From the NCBI RefSeq assembly GCF_003052295.1, contig NZ_QBLC01000003.1:62001-126000 (forward strand): a DNA stretch of 64,000 nucleotides. The letters run 5' to 3'. The position numbers and the translations under genes were made by a program. Positions within the stretch are counted from its first letter, which is position 1. Each line of letters starts with the position of its first letter. The stretch is from Trichococcus paludicola (GTDB lineage: Bacteria > Bacillota > Bacilli > Lactobacillales > Aerococcaceae). Under the pieces are notes generated by a model. That model searched no databases and was not told the DNA's origin. It saw only the letters and a program-made list of their open reading frames with translations. Below are positions 1 to 9,608 of this stretch, piece by piece.

Positions 1-1
1 T

Positions 2-355
2 CTGGCGAAGACCATAAACGGCAGTCTGACGATCAAGAGTGATGTCATCAGCGCAACTGTTTCCGTTGTGAACGGCGATGTGAAACTTTCCTATCCAGGA
101 ACCAACGCAAAACAAATTCAAGCCAGCTCCGTCAACGGTTCCGTCAAACTGTCCTTGCCGGCTTCCAAAAGTGCAGAAGTGAAAGCCAGCAGCTCTTTGG
201 GCAAAATCATGAATCGGATGGAAAATATTGAAATCATCCGTCAAAAAAATGAACACACCAACAAGTACTTGGAATTCAGACGAATGGACGAGGAAGCGCC
301 GGTTATGGTAGAATTAAAGACAACAACAGGAAACATATTCTTAAAAAATAACTAA
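2..355 (+). CDS. DUF4097/YvlB-like protein, C-terminal fragment
   Basis: This is the 3' part of a gene that begins before the window; the frame is open from base 2. The visible ~117 residues are repeats of short beta strands with a recurring NGS/NGD turn (TINGSLTI, VNGDVKLS, VNGSVKLS), typical of the beta-solenoid-like DUF4097 fold. In Bacillus subtilis such a protein (YvlB) is encoded just upstream of a PspC-domain protein and a small membrane protein, exactly as here, so the cluster is probably envelope-stress related. Function of the family is poorly known. The stop codon lies 41 bases before yvlC. Confidence 0.75.
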   Translation: MAKTINGSLTIKSDVISATVSVVNGDVKLSYPGTNAKQIQASSVNGSVKLSLPASKSAEVKASSSLGKIMNRMENIEIIRQKNEHTNKYLEFRRMDEEAPVMVELKTTTGNIFLKNN

Positions 356-396
356 AAATAGCGACAATAAATGGCATATATAAGGAGAGAACGAAC

Positions 397-714
397 ATGA
401 AAAAATTAACTAAATCTGCTACAGACAGACAAGTCAGCGGTGTTCTGGGAGGTATTTCCGAATACTTCGGCATCGATTCGACGATTGTGCGTGTGATATT
501 TCTGATTTCCGTATTTGCGGGTGTCGGATCGCCTGTATTGCTGTACATCCTGATGGCTGTACTGATGCCTGAACCGGGCCAAAGCGGCGATGGACAATCA
601 TTCGGCGGTAAATATGGTTCTTCATCATCCCGTCGCAGTTCCGATGCCTCTAGATCTGTAAAAGAAGCAAAACCAGTGGAAAAACAAGATGAGGACGACT
701 GGAGTGATTTTTGA
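397..714 (+). CDS. yvlC: PspC-domain membrane protein (YvlC-like)
   Basis: The 105-residue protein is a PspC-domain protein: residues ~3-60 contain the typical segment beginning KLTKSATDRQVSGVLGGI, with a single hydrophobic stretch around residues 30-55 (VRVIFLISVFAG...LLYILMAVLMP), followed by a Ser-rich, charged cytoplasmic tail. PspC proteins sense or respond to membrane stress. An AAGGAGAG ribosome binding site lies 9-16 bases upstream. It sits between a DUF4097 protein and a YvlD-like protein, with the stop TGA overlapping the next ATG. The order equals B. subtilis yvlB-yvlC-yvlD. Precise ligand or partner is unknown. Confidence 0.85.
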   Translation: MKKLTKSATDRQVSGVLGGISEYFGIDSTIVRVIFLISVFAGVGSPVLLYILMAVLMPEPGQSGDGQSFGGKYGSSSSRRSSDASRSVKEAKPVEKQDEDDWSDF

Positions 715-1058
715 TGGGATTTTGGAAGAAAGCGGCCGTCAATTCGTTGGTGTTCATCGCTCTGGCTTATTTCATGGCACCTTCGTTCTATGTGCATAGC
801 CTTTGGACGGCATTTTGGGCCAGCATCATTTTGGGCATCGTCAACTTTTTGATCAAGCCGGTGCTTTCGATCCTCTCGTTCCCGATTACGATCCTTACGT
901 TCGGCTTGTTCAGCTTCGTCATCAATGGCTTTATGCTGTATCTTACGTCTTGGTTGATCGGTCCCGGATTTCACTTCACGAGCTACGGCACAGCATTCCT
1001 GGTGGCTTTGATCATGTCGGTTGTGCATATGTTCCTGAGCAGGGACGATGCGCGTTAG
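714..1058 (+). CDS. yvlD: YvlD-like four-helix membrane protein (phage holin family 4 type)
   Basis: The product is a ~114-residue very hydrophobic protein with about four membrane segments (for example LVFIALAYFMAPSFYV and GIVNFLIKPVLSILSFPIT). The motif NFLIKPVL and the overall layout match the YvlD/phage-holin-like family of small membrane proteins. I start it at ATG 714, which overlaps the yvlC stop (TGATG), although a TTG at 711 is also in frame. Translational coupling with yvlC is likely. A strong terminator follows 48 bases after the stop, closing the yvl operon. Confidence 0.8.
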   Translation: MGFWKKAAVNSLVFIALAYFMAPSFYVHSLWTAFWASIILGIVNFLIKPVLSILSFPITILTFGLFSFVINGFMLYLTSWLIGPGFHFTSYGTAFLVALIMSVVHMFLSRDDAR

Positions 1059-1105
1059 CCAACAGGGTTCCACTACGGCACTTAGCACCAAATAACATAA
1101 AGTAA

Positions 1106-1138
1106 GGCAGCTGAAACGATTGTTTCAGCTGCCTTTTT
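1106..1138 (+). terminator. Rho-independent terminator of yvl operon
   Basis: A perfect 12-bp stem (GGCAGCTGAAAC with its complement) around a GATT loop is followed by TTTTT. It separates the yvl genes from hprK. Confidence 0.9.
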
Positions 1139-1287
1139 GTTCTTTCGTATGCACCCATAAAATGTTATGATGGATAGGAATACAATAAACCACAAGCGAT
1201 GCAATCATTGTTTGCGGTAAGACGAAAATGTAAAATAATCCTGCCTGATCAGGGTCAGGAAATTAAATGATAGAGCGAGGGATAAGA

Positions 1288-2226
1288 ATGGCGAATACAG
1301 TTACTGTAAAGGAATTAGTGAATTCTTCAGGTTATATTGTACTGAGCGGAGAAGAATTTTTGGACAACAAGATCACGACCAGCGAAATCTCCAGACCCGG
1401 CGTCGAGTTGACAGGTTTCTTTAATTTCTACCCGTCGGCCCGTATCCAGTTGTTGGGGAAAACGGAACTGACATTTATCGAGAGGATGACCGCTGAAGAG
1501 CGCTTGATCGTCATGAGGCGACTATGCAGCAAAGAGACACCTTGCTTCGTCATCGGACGCAAGCTGCAGGCGCCAGCAGAATTGACGAAAGCCGCGCAGG
1601 AAGCCGGCATACCGATTCTTTCGGCGCAGTCCAGAACGACAAGAGTATCCAGTAACATCACCAATTTCCTTGAAGCGCAGTTGGCCGAACGGGTTTCTAT
1701 GCACGGGGTTTTCGTGGATGTTTTTGGAATGGGCGTCATGATTACAGGGGACAGCGGCGTCGGGAAGTCGGAAACGGCTTTGGAATTGATCCAAAAAGGC
1801 CACCGTCTGGTTGCTGACGATCGCGTTGATCTGTATCAACATGATGAAAATACGCTGATCGGTGAGGCACCGGGCATCCTACGCCATCTGATCGAAATCC
1901 GCGGAATCGGCATCATCGATGTGATGACGCTGTTCGGAGCCGGGGCAGTCAAACAGACCAATGAAGTCAACCTGATCGTCAACCTGGAGCTTTGGAGCAA
2001 AGACAAAAAATTTGAACGTCTGGGCAGCACGGAGGAGATTGTGAACATTCTGGGTGTCGGCATCCCTAAAATTACGATTCCGGTAAAGACAGGGCGAAAT
2101 CTTGCCATCATCATCGAAGTGGCGGCTATGAATTTCCGTGCGAAAACAATGGGCTACAACGCCGCTGAGACTTTCGAAAGAAATTTGGAAGCTTTGATAA
2201 AAGAGAATGTTCAAAAAAATGATTAG
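1288..2226 (+). CDS. hprK: HPr kinase/phosphorylase
   Basis: Bifunctional enzyme that phosphorylates and dephosphorylates HPr on Ser46, controlling CcpA-dependent carbon catabolite repression. The Walker A loop GDSGVGKS is at residues ~154-161 and the family signature EIRGIGIIDV at ~203-212, followed by FGAGAV. ATG 1288 is preferred over ATG 1267 because GAGGGA lies 7 bases upstream of it and the resulting 312 residues match family length (~310). It is followed 22 bases later by lgt, the order found in Bacillus. The cre site before glpK in this window shows one target of the regulatory circuit HprK feeds. Confidence 0.95.
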   Translation: MANTVTVKELVNSSGYIVLSGEEFLDNKITTSEISRPGVELTGFFNFYPSARIQLLGKTELTFIERMTAEERLIVMRRLCSKETPCFVIGRKLQAPAELTKAAQEAGIPILSAQSRTTRVSSNITNFLEAQLAERVSMHGVFVDVFGMGVMITGDSGVGKSETALELIQKGHRLVADDRVDLYQHDENTLIGEAPGILRHLIEIRGIGIIDVMTLFGAGAVKQTNEVNLIVNLELWSKDKKFERLGSTEEIVNILGVGIPKITIPVKTGRNLAIIIEVAAMNFRAKTMGYNAAETFERNLEALIKENVQKND

Positions 2227-2248
2227 GCATGAATGAAGGAGTAGATAA

Positions 2249-3085
2249 ATGAATAACTTGATAGCCGCATTGAATCCTGTCGCATTGTCGTTCGGTGGGT
2301 TGGAAATCCGTTGGTATGGTGTCATCATCGCGGTAGGCATCCTCATTGCCATGACATTGGCGACGAAAGAGGCCGAGAAAAAAGGGTTGGATCCGGATTT
2401 TATTGTCGATATGATGTTCTGGACGATACCGCTTGGAATCATCGGCGCCCGCATTTACTATGTATTGTTTGAATTGGATTATTATTTACAGAACCCAGGC
2501 GAAATCATTCAGATCTGGAATGGTGGCATCGCCATTTATGGGGCATTGATAGCCGGTATTTTGACAATTTACTGGTACACGAAACGAAAAGGGATTTCTT
2601 TTGCATTGACGATGGATATTCTGGCACCCGCTGTCCTGATTGCGCAATCTATCGGCAGATGGGGGAATTTCATGAACCAGGAAGCGCATGGTGAGGAAGT
2701 CAGCCGCGCCTTTTTGGAGAATTTGTTCCTGCCCGAATTCATCATTGAACAGATGAACATCAACGGAATATATTACCACCCGACCTTCTTGTATGAATCA
2801 CTTTGGTCGTTGGCCGGTTTTGTGCTGATCCTGTTCCTGCGCCGAAAAGGACAGCTGTTGCGTGTCGGGGAAGTGATGTTCACTTATGTCATGTGGTACT
2901 CGTTCGGCCGCTTCTTCATCGAAGGCATGCGCACGGACAGCCTGTATCTATTCGGGCCTATCCGGGTTTCACAGGCGCTGTCCATCCTGCTGTTCCTTGG
3001 AGCGATGGGAATCTGGGCTTACAGACGCAGAAATAATTATCCACCTGATCCCTACTACAAAGACATCACCAGAAAGGGAGCATAA
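2249..3085 (+). CDS. lgt: Phosphatidylglycerol-prolipoprotein diacylglyceryl transferase
   Basis: Transfers diacylglycerol from phosphatidylglycerol to the lipobox cysteine of prolipoproteins at the membrane. The 278-residue polytopic protein has the Lgt signature IGRWGNFMNQEAHG near residues 133-146 and the periplasmic-facing SFGRFFIEGMRTDSL segment with conserved arginines near the C terminus. The ribosome binding site is GAAGGAG, 8 bases upstream. The several lipoproteins in this window (OpuCC, LivJ, CamS, VanY-like, thioredoxin-like) are expected substrates. It lies in a hprK-lgt-ppaX run, probably co-transcribed. Confidence 0.95.
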   Translation: MNNLIAALNPVALSFGGLEIRWYGVIIAVGILIAMTLATKEAEKKGLDPDFIVDMMFWTIPLGIIGARIYYVLFELDYYLQNPGEIIQIWNGGIAIYGALIAGILTIYWYTKRKGISFALTMDILAPAVLIAQSIGRWGNFMNQEAHGEEVSRAFLENLFLPEFIIEQMNINGIYYHPTFLYESLWSLAGFVLILFLRRKGQLLRVGEVMFTYVMWYSFGRFFIEGMRTDSLYLFGPIRVSQALSILLFLGAMGIWAYRRRNNYPPDPYYKDITRKGA

Positions 3086-3092
3086 TAGAGTA

Positions 3093-3743
3093 ATGAAATT
3101 CAAAACAGTATTATTTGATTTTGACGGCACGATTGCCGACACGAACAAACTCATCAGCGAAAGCCACTTTGTCGTCATGGAGGAAAATTTTCCGGGCCGG
3201 TTCAAAAAAGAGGAAATGTCCCAGTTCAACGGTCCTAGTTTAGAAGAAATATACGGGAATCTTGATCAAGGAAGACAGGATGAACTGGTCGCCCGCTACA
3301 GGGAAGTCATGCTGGAGAAACATGATGAAATGATCGGCATTTTTCCGGGAATCAAAGAAGTGCTTGAGAACCTCAAACGGGAAGGCCTCAGCTTGGGCGT
3401 TGTTTCGACGAAGCGCAGCGATGTGCTGAAACGTGGAGTTTCCATCCTCGGCATCACGGATTATTTTGATACGATCCTCGGCTCAGGCGATTTTTCGCAA
3501 CCGAAACCCGATCCCGAATCGCTCTTTCTGGCTATGGATCGTCTGGACGCCGAAAGGGAAACCAGCGTAATGGTCGGGGACAATCACCACGATATAGTCG
3601 CAGGCAATAATGCGGGTGTAACAAGCATTTTTGTGGGCTGGTCCGAAAAAACGACTGCCTTCATCCAACCATATCGGCCAACAAAAATAGTCAAAGATCC
3701 ACAGGAGTTGGAAGAGTACATTCTTTCCGGCGTGAGAGTTTAA
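3093..3743 (+). CDS. ppaX: HAD-family pyrophosphatase PpaX
   Basis: HAD-superfamily hydrolase of 216 residues, the same length as B. subtilis PpaX, which hydrolyses pyrophosphate released when HprK dephosphorylates HPr-P. Motif [10 protein letters not shown] is at residues ~8-16; motif II appears as VVSTKR and motif III/IV as KPDPES and MVGDNHHDI. The start is ATG 3093, only 7 bases after the lgt stop; a longer in-frame reading from within lgt has no basis. Its position in the hprK operon supports the PpaX role over a general phosphoglycolate phosphatase. Confidence 0.85.
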   Translation: MKFKTVLFDFDGTIADTNKLISESHFVVMEENFPGRFKKEEMSQFNGPSLEEIYGNLDQGRQDELVARYREVMLEKHDEMIGIFPGIKEVLENLKREGLSLGVVSTKRSDVLKRGVSILGITDYFDTILGSGDFSQPKPDPESLFLAMDRLDAERETSVMVGDNHHDIVAGNNAGVTSIFVGWSEKTTAFIQPYRPTKIVKDPQELEEYILSGVRV

Positions 3744-3762
3744 TCGAGGGGAAGCGAGCAAA

Positions 3763-4809
3763 ATGAAACAAAAAGTCGCCGTATTGGGGGCAGGATCTTG
3801 GGGTACAGCCTTATCCATGGTATTGGATGAGAATGGGCATGATGTCCGCCTTTGGGGGAATGACCCGAAACAAATCAAAGAAATCAACGAACGACACACG
3901 AATGAGCATTACTTGCCGGGTGCCAAGTTGAGTGAAGCGATTGTGGCATACACAGATCTGAAAGCCGCCATAAACGAAGCAGACGCGCTCTTGTTCGTAC
4001 TTCCGACAAAAGCGATCCGCGTGGTCGCGAAAGAAGTCGCAACGCTGTTGGACGGACAAACGAAGCCGCATCTGATCCATGCAAGCAAAGGTTTGGAGCA
4101 GGATACGCATAAGCGGATTTCCGTGATCATCCAGGAAGAGATTCCGACTGAAAAGTACGATAGCTTGGTCGTCCTTTCCGGACCGAGCCATGCGGAAGAA
4201 GTGGCCAAAAAAGACATCACAACAATCACTGCCGCATCCGAGAGCGAAGAGGATGCAGGGTATGTGCAAAAACTGTTCATGAATCCCTATTTTCGGGTTT
4301 ACCGGAACACCGATGTCATCGGGGTTGAGTTGGGCGCTGCTTTGAAGAACATCATCGCCGTAGGTGCGGGAGCGCTCCATGGATTGGGCTATGGCGATAA
4401 CGCGAAAGCGGCTTTGATGACGCGCGGATTGGCTGAGATCAGCCGACTCGGAACAGCCTTTGGAGCCGATCCAATGACCTTCTTCGGTTTGAGCGGGGTA
4501 GGCGACCTGATTGTTACCGGCACAAGCCGCCACTCACGGAACTGGCGAGCCGGGGATCTGATTGGTAAAGGCCAGGACTTGGATGAAGTGCTGAACAATA
4601 TGGGAATGGTCGTTGAAGGCGTGGCGACAACAAAAGCCGCTTATGAATTGGCTAAAGAAAAAGGCATCGAAATGCCGATCACGGAAGCCATCTATAAAGT
4701 GTTGTACGAGAAAGTCGATGTCAAAAAAGCAATCGAGGAATTGATGCTGCGCGAAGGCAAAGCGGAACAATCTTCTCAAAATGTGGAAAAGGGGAGCCAG
4801 TCAATATGA
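3763..4809 (+). CDS. gpsA: Glycerol-3-phosphate dehydrogenase [NAD(P)+]
   Basis: Makes sn-glycerol 3-phosphate from dihydroxyacetone phosphate for phospholipid and lipoteichoic acid synthesis. The N-terminal Rossmann motif [10 protein letters not shown] begins at residue ~8, and the catalytic lysine segment [13 protein letters not shown] is around residues 190-202. Length is 348 residues; about 330-345 is usual, with a short polar C-terminal tail here ([17 protein letters not shown]). The stop overlaps the galU start (ATGA). Ribosome binding site AGGGGAAG precedes the ATG. Confidence 0.95.
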   Translation: MKQKVAVLGAGSWGTALSMVLDENGHDVRLWGNDPKQIKEINERHTNEHYLPGAKLSEAIVAYTDLKAAINEADALLFVLPTKAIRVVAKEVATLLDGQTKPHLIHASKGLEQDTHKRISVIIQEEIPTEKYDSLVVLSGPSHAEEVAKKDITTITAASESEEDAGYVQKLFMNPYFRVYRNTDVIGVELGAALKNIIAVGAGALHGLGYGDNAKAALMTRGLAEISRLGTAFGADPMTFFGLSGVGDLIVTGTSRHSRNWRAGDLIGKGQDLDEVLNNMGMVVEGVATTKAAYELAKEKGIEMPITEAIYKVLYEKVDVKKAIEELMLREGKAEQSSQNVEKGSQSI

Positions 4810-5699
4810 AGAAAGTCAGAAAAGCAGTGATTCCTGCTGCGGGATTCGGAACGCGTTTTTTACCGGCAACGAAAGCGATGGCAAAAGAAATGTTGCCAAT
4901 AGTCGATAAGCCGACCATTCAATTCATCGTCGAAGAAGCTATAGCATCAGGGATCGAAGATATCCTGATCGTAACCGGAAAAAGCAAACGTCCGATCGAA
5001 GACCATTTTGATTCGAATATCGAGTTGGAAGCGAATCTGCGCGAAAAAGGCAAAAATGAATTGCTTGAATTGGTGCAGGAAACGACCGGTTTGCGCATCC
5101 ATTTCGTCCGTCAATCTTATCCGTTGGGATTGGGCCATGCGGTTCTGCAGGCAAAAGCTTTTGTCGGCGATGAGCCTTTCGTGGTCATGCTTGGGGATGA
5201 TCTGATGGAAGATGAAGTGCCGTTGACCAAGCAGTTGATGGATGCTTACGAGCGCACGCATGCTTCGAACATCGCCGTGATGGAAGTGCCGCATGAGGAA
5301 ACATCCAAATACGGCATCATCGATCCGGATCAGGAATTGGAGCCTGGCTTGTTCAACGTCCGCAGATTCGTCGAAAAACCGAATCCAGAAGACGCGCCGA
5401 GCAATTTGGCGATCATCGGCCGCTACTTACTGACTCCGGAAATTTTTGAAATTTTGGAAAATCAGAACCCGGGAGCCGGCGGAGAAATCCAATTGACCGA
5501 CGCTATCGATACGCTAAACCAAACGCAGCGCGTCTTCGCAAAACGCTTCGACGGCAAACGCTTTGATGTCGGAGACAAATTCGGTTTCCTGACGACTAGT
5601 ATTTCCTACGGTCTGACCCATCCGGAAATAAAGGATAAATTGAAAAATTATCTGGTGGAGCTGGGCGAAAAGTTGACTGCCGAGGACGAAGGCAAGTAG
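4806..5699 (+). CDS. galU: UTP-glucose-1-phosphate uridylyltransferase
   Basis: Forms UDP-glucose from UTP and glucose 1-phosphate. The nucleotidyltransferase signature [15 protein letters not shown] starts at residue ~10, with KEMLPI following, and the metal-binding VMLGDDL near residue 130. The 297-residue length is normal for GalU/GtaB. It overlaps gpsA by four bases. Together with the phosphohexomutase gene at 7054 it covers the route from glucose 6-phosphate to UDP-glucose for glycolipid anchors and wall polymers. Confidence 0.95.
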   Translation: MKKVRKAVIPAAGFGTRFLPATKAMAKEMLPIVDKPTIQFIVEEAIASGIEDILIVTGKSKRPIEDHFDSNIELEANLREKGKNELLELVQETTGLRIHFVRQSYPLGLGHAVLQAKAFVGDEPFVVMLGDDLMEDEVPLTKQLMDAYERTHASNIAVMEVPHEETSKYGIIDPDQELEPGLFNVRRFVEKPNPEDAPSNLAIIGRYLLTPEIFEILENQNPGAGGEIQLTDAIDTLNQTQRVFAKRFDGKRFDVGDKFGFLTTSISYGLTHPEIKDKLKNYLVELGEKLTAEDEGK

Positions 5700-5742
5700 T
5701 CATTTAGGCAATCCAAAGCCAATTGTTTTTTGAATAAAATAA

Positions 5743-5792
5743 GAGAAGCCGGGCCATCAATCGTTCTGCGATTCATGGCTCGGCTTCTTCTC
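5743..5792 (+). terminator. Terminator after galU
   Basis: A long imperfect hairpin (GAGAAGCCGGGCCAT pairing with ATGGCTCGGCTTCTTCTC) follows galU by 44 bases. The T tract is short, and the A-rich upstream flank would make it act on the other strand too. Confidence 0.6.
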
Positions 5793-5914
5793 CATTAATT
5801 CGGCGCCCTGAGCAGAATTGTGGCACAAAAAATAAAGTCAGAGTAAACTGAATAGGAACCAGATTCCGGAACCAGCCCGGAACAGACTTAACACCAGAAG
5901 GAGATACACTAAAC

Positions 5915-6886
5915 ATGGAACAAACTGAAAAAATTTACGACGTCATCGTCATCGGAGCCGGACCAGGCGGAATGACTGCGGCTCTTTATGCCTCCCGTTC
6001 GAATTTGAGTACCTTGATGCTGGAACGCGGCGTGCCCGGCGGCGAAATGATCAATACGGCCGAAATTGAAAATTATCCTGGCTTCAAATCGATATTGGGT
6101 CCGGAACTGGCTGAAAGGATGTACGAAAGCTCCATGCAATTCGGAGCCCAGCACGCTTACGGAGATGTGAAACGCATTGTCATCGACGGCGATTACCGCA
6201 TCGTGGAAGCAGGCAAGAAATCCTATAAAACGCGTGCCATTATCATCGCGACCGGCTCCCACCACCGCAAATTGGGAGTTCCCGGAGAAGAGCAGTACAA
6301 CGGCCGCGGCGTTTCCTATTGTGCCGTCTGTGATGGTGCCTTCTTTAAAGGCAAAAAACTGGCAGTGATAGGCGGTGGAGATTCCGCCGTGGAGGAAGGG
6401 ACTTACTTGACGCAATTTGCGGAAGTTAACATCGTGCACAGACGGGATGCCTTGCGCGCCCAAAAAATCATCCAGGACCGTGCCTTTAAGAATGAGAAAG
6501 TTTCCTTTACGTGGGATTCCTTTGTGGAAGAAATTAAGGGAGACGGACAAAAAGTCACGGGTGTGGTGATCAGGAACAAGCACACCAACGAGATCACGGA
6601 AAATGCCGTGGACGGTGTCTTCATCTACGTCGGTATTTTGCCGCAATCGGATGCCTTCCTTGATCTGGGCATCACGGATGAAGAAGGCTGGATCATCACG
6701 AATGAGCATATGGAAACGGCCGTACCGGGCATATTTGCCATCGGGGATGTCCGTCAGAAGCTTCTGCGCCAAATCACGACTGCTGTCGGAGATGGTGGGG
6801 AAGCCGGGAACCGTGCTTTTTCTTACATTGAAGGCTTGCATGATCGTCTGGCAGCTGCTGAAGCTGCTGCCGAGACAGCTGATTGA
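5915..6886 (+). CDS. trxB: Thioredoxin-disulfide reductase
   Basis: NADPH-dependent FAD enzyme that keeps thioredoxin reduced. FAD-binding GAGPGG is at residues ~13-18, the redox-active CAVC at 136-139, the NADPH-binding GGGDSAVEE at ~151-159, and the C-terminal FAD motif GIFAIGDVR near 270. Length 323 is slightly longer than the usual ~310, with an Ala-rich tail. AAGGAGATA ribosome binding site. It has its own terminator and appears monocistronic. Confidence 0.95.
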   Translation: MEQTEKIYDVIVIGAGPGGMTAALYASRSNLSTLMLERGVPGGEMINTAEIENYPGFKSILGPELAERMYESSMQFGAQHAYGDVKRIVIDGDYRIVEAGKKSYKTRAIIIATGSHHRKLGVPGEEQYNGRGVSYCAVCDGAFFKGKKLAVIGGGDSAVEEGTYLTQFAEVNIVHRRDALRAQKIIQDRAFKNEKVSFTWDSFVEEIKGDGQKVTGVVIRNKHTNEITENAVDGVFIYVGILPQSDAFLDLGITDEEGWIITNEHMETAVPGIFAIGDVRQKLLRQITTAVGDGGEAGNRAFSYIEGLHDRLAAAEAAAETAD

Positions 6887-6936
6887 ATGATTATCAGTGG
6901 AACAGTAAATTTGTTGTCCAATCGATAAAAAGCACC

Positions 6937-6975
6937 AAAGTTCATGCTCTGATTTCAGAGCGTGAACTTTTTTTG
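6937..6975 (+). terminator. Terminator after trxB
   Basis: Hairpin AAAGTTCATGCTCTG / CAGAGCGTGAACTTT with an ATTT loop, continuing into a run of Ts. Confidence 0.88.
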
Positions 6976-7012
6976 TAGATTCCATCTTTTCACTCAAATG
7001 GCATGCAAATAA

Positions 7013-7021
7013 TGTTATAAT
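7013..7021 (+). promoter_or_regulatory. Extended -10 promoter of phosphohexomutase gene
   Basis: TGTTATAAT is a consensus extended -10 element (TG at 7013-7014, TATAAT at 7016-7021) 32 bases before the start codon; no good -35 is seen. Confidence 0.6.
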
Positions 7022-7053
7022 ATAGCTAAACTAATATGGGAAGGATGATGAAA

Positions 7054-8781
7054 ATGTCTTATCAAGAAACCATCGCACAATGGAATAATTTTGCCTTATT
7101 AGAATCTACATTAAAAGAAGAACTAAAGTCTTTGGAGGGAAATGAAGAAGCGCTGAAAGATGCTTTTTTTGCTCCGCTGGAATTCGGGACTGCAGGTATG
7201 CGCGGCATCCTGGGAGTCGGCATCAACCGGATGAATATCTACACAGTACGTCAAGCCACCGAAGGATTGGCCCGTTTGATGGAGGCGAAAGGTGAAGAAG
7301 AGAAAAAACGCGGCGTCGCGATCGCATACGATTCCAGACACCAATCTCCGGAGTTTGCGATGGAGGCAGCGAAAACATTGGGTGCGCACGGTATTCCGGC
7401 TTTCGTTTTTGAAAGCTTGCGACCAACACCCGAGTTGTCTTTTGCGGTAAGACATTTGAATGCGCTAACGGGGATCATGATAACAGCGAGCCATAACCCG
7501 GCTGATTACAACGGTTATAAAGTATATGGAGACGACGGCGGCCAGATGACTCCTGACGATGCAGACGCTTTGACTGAATATGTAAGAGCAATCGAAAATC
7601 CACTGACGATCCAAGTGGGCGATGAAGCAGAGCTGAAGGCAGCCGGCTTAATCAAAATGCTTGGGGAAGAGATCGATGCAACTTACCTTGATCTAGTCAA
7701 AACAGTGACTGTCGATCCTGCCCTTGTCCATGAAATGAGCAAAGAAATGAAATTGGTCTTCACTCCCCTGCACGGCACCGGGCAGATGATGGGTGAACGT
7801 GCCTTGAAGAACGCCGGTTTTGAAGGCATCTACCTCGTGCCGGAACAGGCAGTCGCCGATCCAAACTTCTCCACCGTGAAATCACCGAATCCAGAAGAAG
7901 CAGGCGCATTCGAATACGCCATCAAGCTGGGTACAGAACTGGATGCTGATATTTTGGTCGCGACCGATCCGGATGCTGACCGCTTGGGTGCGGCCGTCCG
8001 CAAAGCAAAAGGCGAGTACGTTGTTTTGACTGGTAACCAAATCGCTGCATTGATGCTGGATTACTTGTTGCGCGCGAAAAAAGCAGCCGGCACATTACCT
8101 GCCAACGGTACAGCCCTTAAATCGATCGTATCCAGTGAGTTGCCGACCGCAATCGCAAAATCTTACGGTGCGGATATGGTGGATGTTCTGACTGGATTCA
8201 AGTTCATCGCAGAAAAAATCAAACAGTACGAAGAAGACCACAGCAAGGAATTCTTGTTCGGTTTCGAGGAAAGCTACGGCTATCTGGCAAAACCTTTCGT
8301 CCGCGACAAAGACGCTATCCAAGCCCTAGTATTGATTGCTGAAGTAGCGGCTTACTACAAGAAAAAAGGCCAAACGCTGTATGATGGCTTGGTAGAAATC
8401 TTCGAAACGCACGGCTACTATAAAGAACAGACGATTTCCGTCACGCTGTCCGGCATCACCGGAGCAGAAAAGATCAAATCACTGATGGCAAAATTCCGTT
8501 CGGAAGCACCAGCAGACTTCGCAGGCATCGCCGTATCGATCACGGAAGACTTCGGCAACTCAACGAAGACATTCACTGACGGCTCCACAGAAAGCATCGA
8601 TATGCCGAGCTCGAATGTGCTGAAATACTTCCTTGAGGATGGCAGCTGGATCGCTATCCGTCCAAGCGGAACAGAACCAAAAATCAAATTCTATATCGGT
8701 GCGAAGGCTGAGAGCCAAGCTGCAGTCGACGAAAAAGTCGCTGCTTTCGAGGCAAGCATCCGTACGTTGACCGCTGAATAA
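7054..8781 (+). CDS. pgcA: Phosphohexomutase (alpha-phosphoglucomutase, PgcA type)
   Basis: Interconverts glucose 6-phosphate and glucose 1-phosphate. The phosphoserine loop [13 protein letters not shown] has its catalytic serine near residue 146; the metal-binding DPDADRLG is near residue 305; the sugar-specificity FGFEESYG near 405 and the phosphate-binding RPSGTEPK near 550 are all present. Of three in-frame ATGs at 7036, 7045/7048 and 7054, the last has GGGAAGGA 8 bases upstream, giving 575 residues. It supplies galU. Confidence 0.93.
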   Translation: MSYQETIAQWNNFALLESTLKEELKSLEGNEEALKDAFFAPLEFGTAGMRGILGVGINRMNIYTVRQATEGLARLMEAKGEEEKKRGVAIAYDSRHQSPEFAMEAAKTLGAHGIPAFVFESLRPTPELSFAVRHLNALTGIMITASHNPADYNGYKVYGDDGGQMTPDDADALTEYVRAIENPLTIQVGDEAELKAAGLIKMLGEEIDATYLDLVKTVTVDPALVHEMSKEMKLVFTPLHGTGQMMGERALKNAGFEGIYLVPEQAVADPNFSTVKSPNPEEAGAFEYAIKLGTELDADILVATDPDADRLGAAVRKAKGEYVVLTGNQIAALMLDYLLRAKKAAGTLPANGTALKSIVSSELPTAIAKSYGADMVDVLTGFKFIAEKIKQYEEDHSKEFLFGFEESYGYLAKPFVRDKDAIQALVLIAEVAAYYKKKGQTLYDGLVEIFETHGYYKEQTISVTLSGITGAEKIKSLMAKFRSEAPADFAGIAVSITEDFGNSTKTFTDGSTESIDMPSSNVLKYFLEDGSWIAIRPSGTEPKIKFYIGAKAESQAAVDEKVAAFEASIRTLTAE

Positions 8782-8792
8782 GGAATACAAGA

Positions 8793-8821
8793 AAAAAAGA
8801 AGCCCACGGGCTTCTTTTTTG
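8793..8821 (+). terminator. Bidirectional terminator between pgcA and azoreductase gene
   Basis: Symmetric hairpin AAAAAAGAAGCCC/GGGCTTCTTTTTT between convergent genes; it can terminate on both strands. Confidence 0.88.
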
Positions 8822-8833
8822 TTTGAAGGTTTA

Positions 8834-9454
8834 TCAGAAAGTTTTGGCCAATTGTTTGGCTTTTTCTATCGCATCTGCAACGATTTCATCGGCACGGTCT
8901 GGGTATGTGTCCATACCTTCAACGAACAATTGCGAGATTTCTCCGACTCCCAAGAAGCGGAAAATGCTCTTGATGTACTGGCTGGCAGGGTCGCTTCCGT
9001 CGAAGATTCCGCCGTTGGCTTGGATATGCAACAATTTTTTATCCGGGACCATTCCGACTGCTCCCGATTCCGTGTAACGGAACGTTTGTCCGGCGACCGT
9101 GATGGTATCGATCCACGTTTTTAGGCGCCCAGGTACATGCATGTTCCACAAAGGATTGGCGATGATGATCTTATCCATAGACAAAAAATCATCGGTGTAG
9201 TGATTGAAGAGCGTCACTTTTTCCTGTTGGCGGGAAGTCAATTGATCGAATAGCACGCCTTTGGACAATTCCTTCCAAGCAGTCAAAAGATCCCGATCGA
9301 TTTCAGGGATGGCGACTTCATAAAGATTCATGTCCTTGATGCGATCGTAAGGATTCACAACTTTGTACTCTTCCAAAAATGCATCCAGGACTTTCATGGA
9401 ACGGGAGACGCTGCTGTCGAATGGATGCGCGCGCACAACTAAAACTCTGGCCAT
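8834..9454 (-). CDS. azoR: FMN-dependent NADH:quinone oxidoreductase / azoreductase
   Basis: Flavodoxin-fold reductase that uses NADH to reduce quinones and azo compounds. The N-terminal RAHPFDSSVSRSMK matches the FMN phosphate-binding loop of AzoR proteins, and the segment IIANPLWNMHVPGRLKTWIDTI matches the isoalloxazine-contact region of the family. Length is 206 residues, normal. Convergent with pgcA and sharing its terminator. Physiological substrate cannot be read from sequence; quinone detoxification is the general family role. Confidence 0.88.
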   Translation of the reverse strand: MARVLVVRAHPFDSSVSRSMKVLDAFLEEYKVVNPYDRIKDMNLYEVAIPEIDRDLLTAWKELSKGVLFDQLTSRQQEKVTLFNHYTDDFLSMDKIIIANPLWNMHVPGRLKTWIDTITVAGQTFRYTESGAVGMVPDKKLLHIQANGGIFDGSDPASQYIKSIFRFLGVGEISQLFVEGMDTYPDRADEIVADAIEKAKQLAKTF

Positions 9455-9552
9455 AGAATAACCTTCTTTCCAATTTGTTATACCTACATGATACCATTTA
9501 CATGCATAGATGATAAAGCATAACCATTACCTGCCAATGAGAGAAGTAAGCC

Positions 9553-9585
9553 AAAAAAGAGAGTCACCCTTGTCGGGCAACTCTC
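9553..9585 (-). terminator. Terminator of asnB
   Basis: On the minus strand a GAGAGTtGCCC / GGGtgACTCTC hairpin is followed by TTTTTT, 24 bases after the asnB stop. Confidence 0.88.
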
Positions 9586-9608
9586 ATTTGTATTTTGAAT
9601 CAGCAATC

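Noticed and set aside
303-1091. A 262-codon open frame on the minus strand across yvlB-yvlD
   Set aside because: It is the antisense of three well-supported genes, has a low-complexity charged product and no ribosome binding site.
2886-3092. N-terminal extension of ppaX reaching into lgt
   Set aside because: The extension has no family similarity and the ATG at 3093 gives the exact family length.
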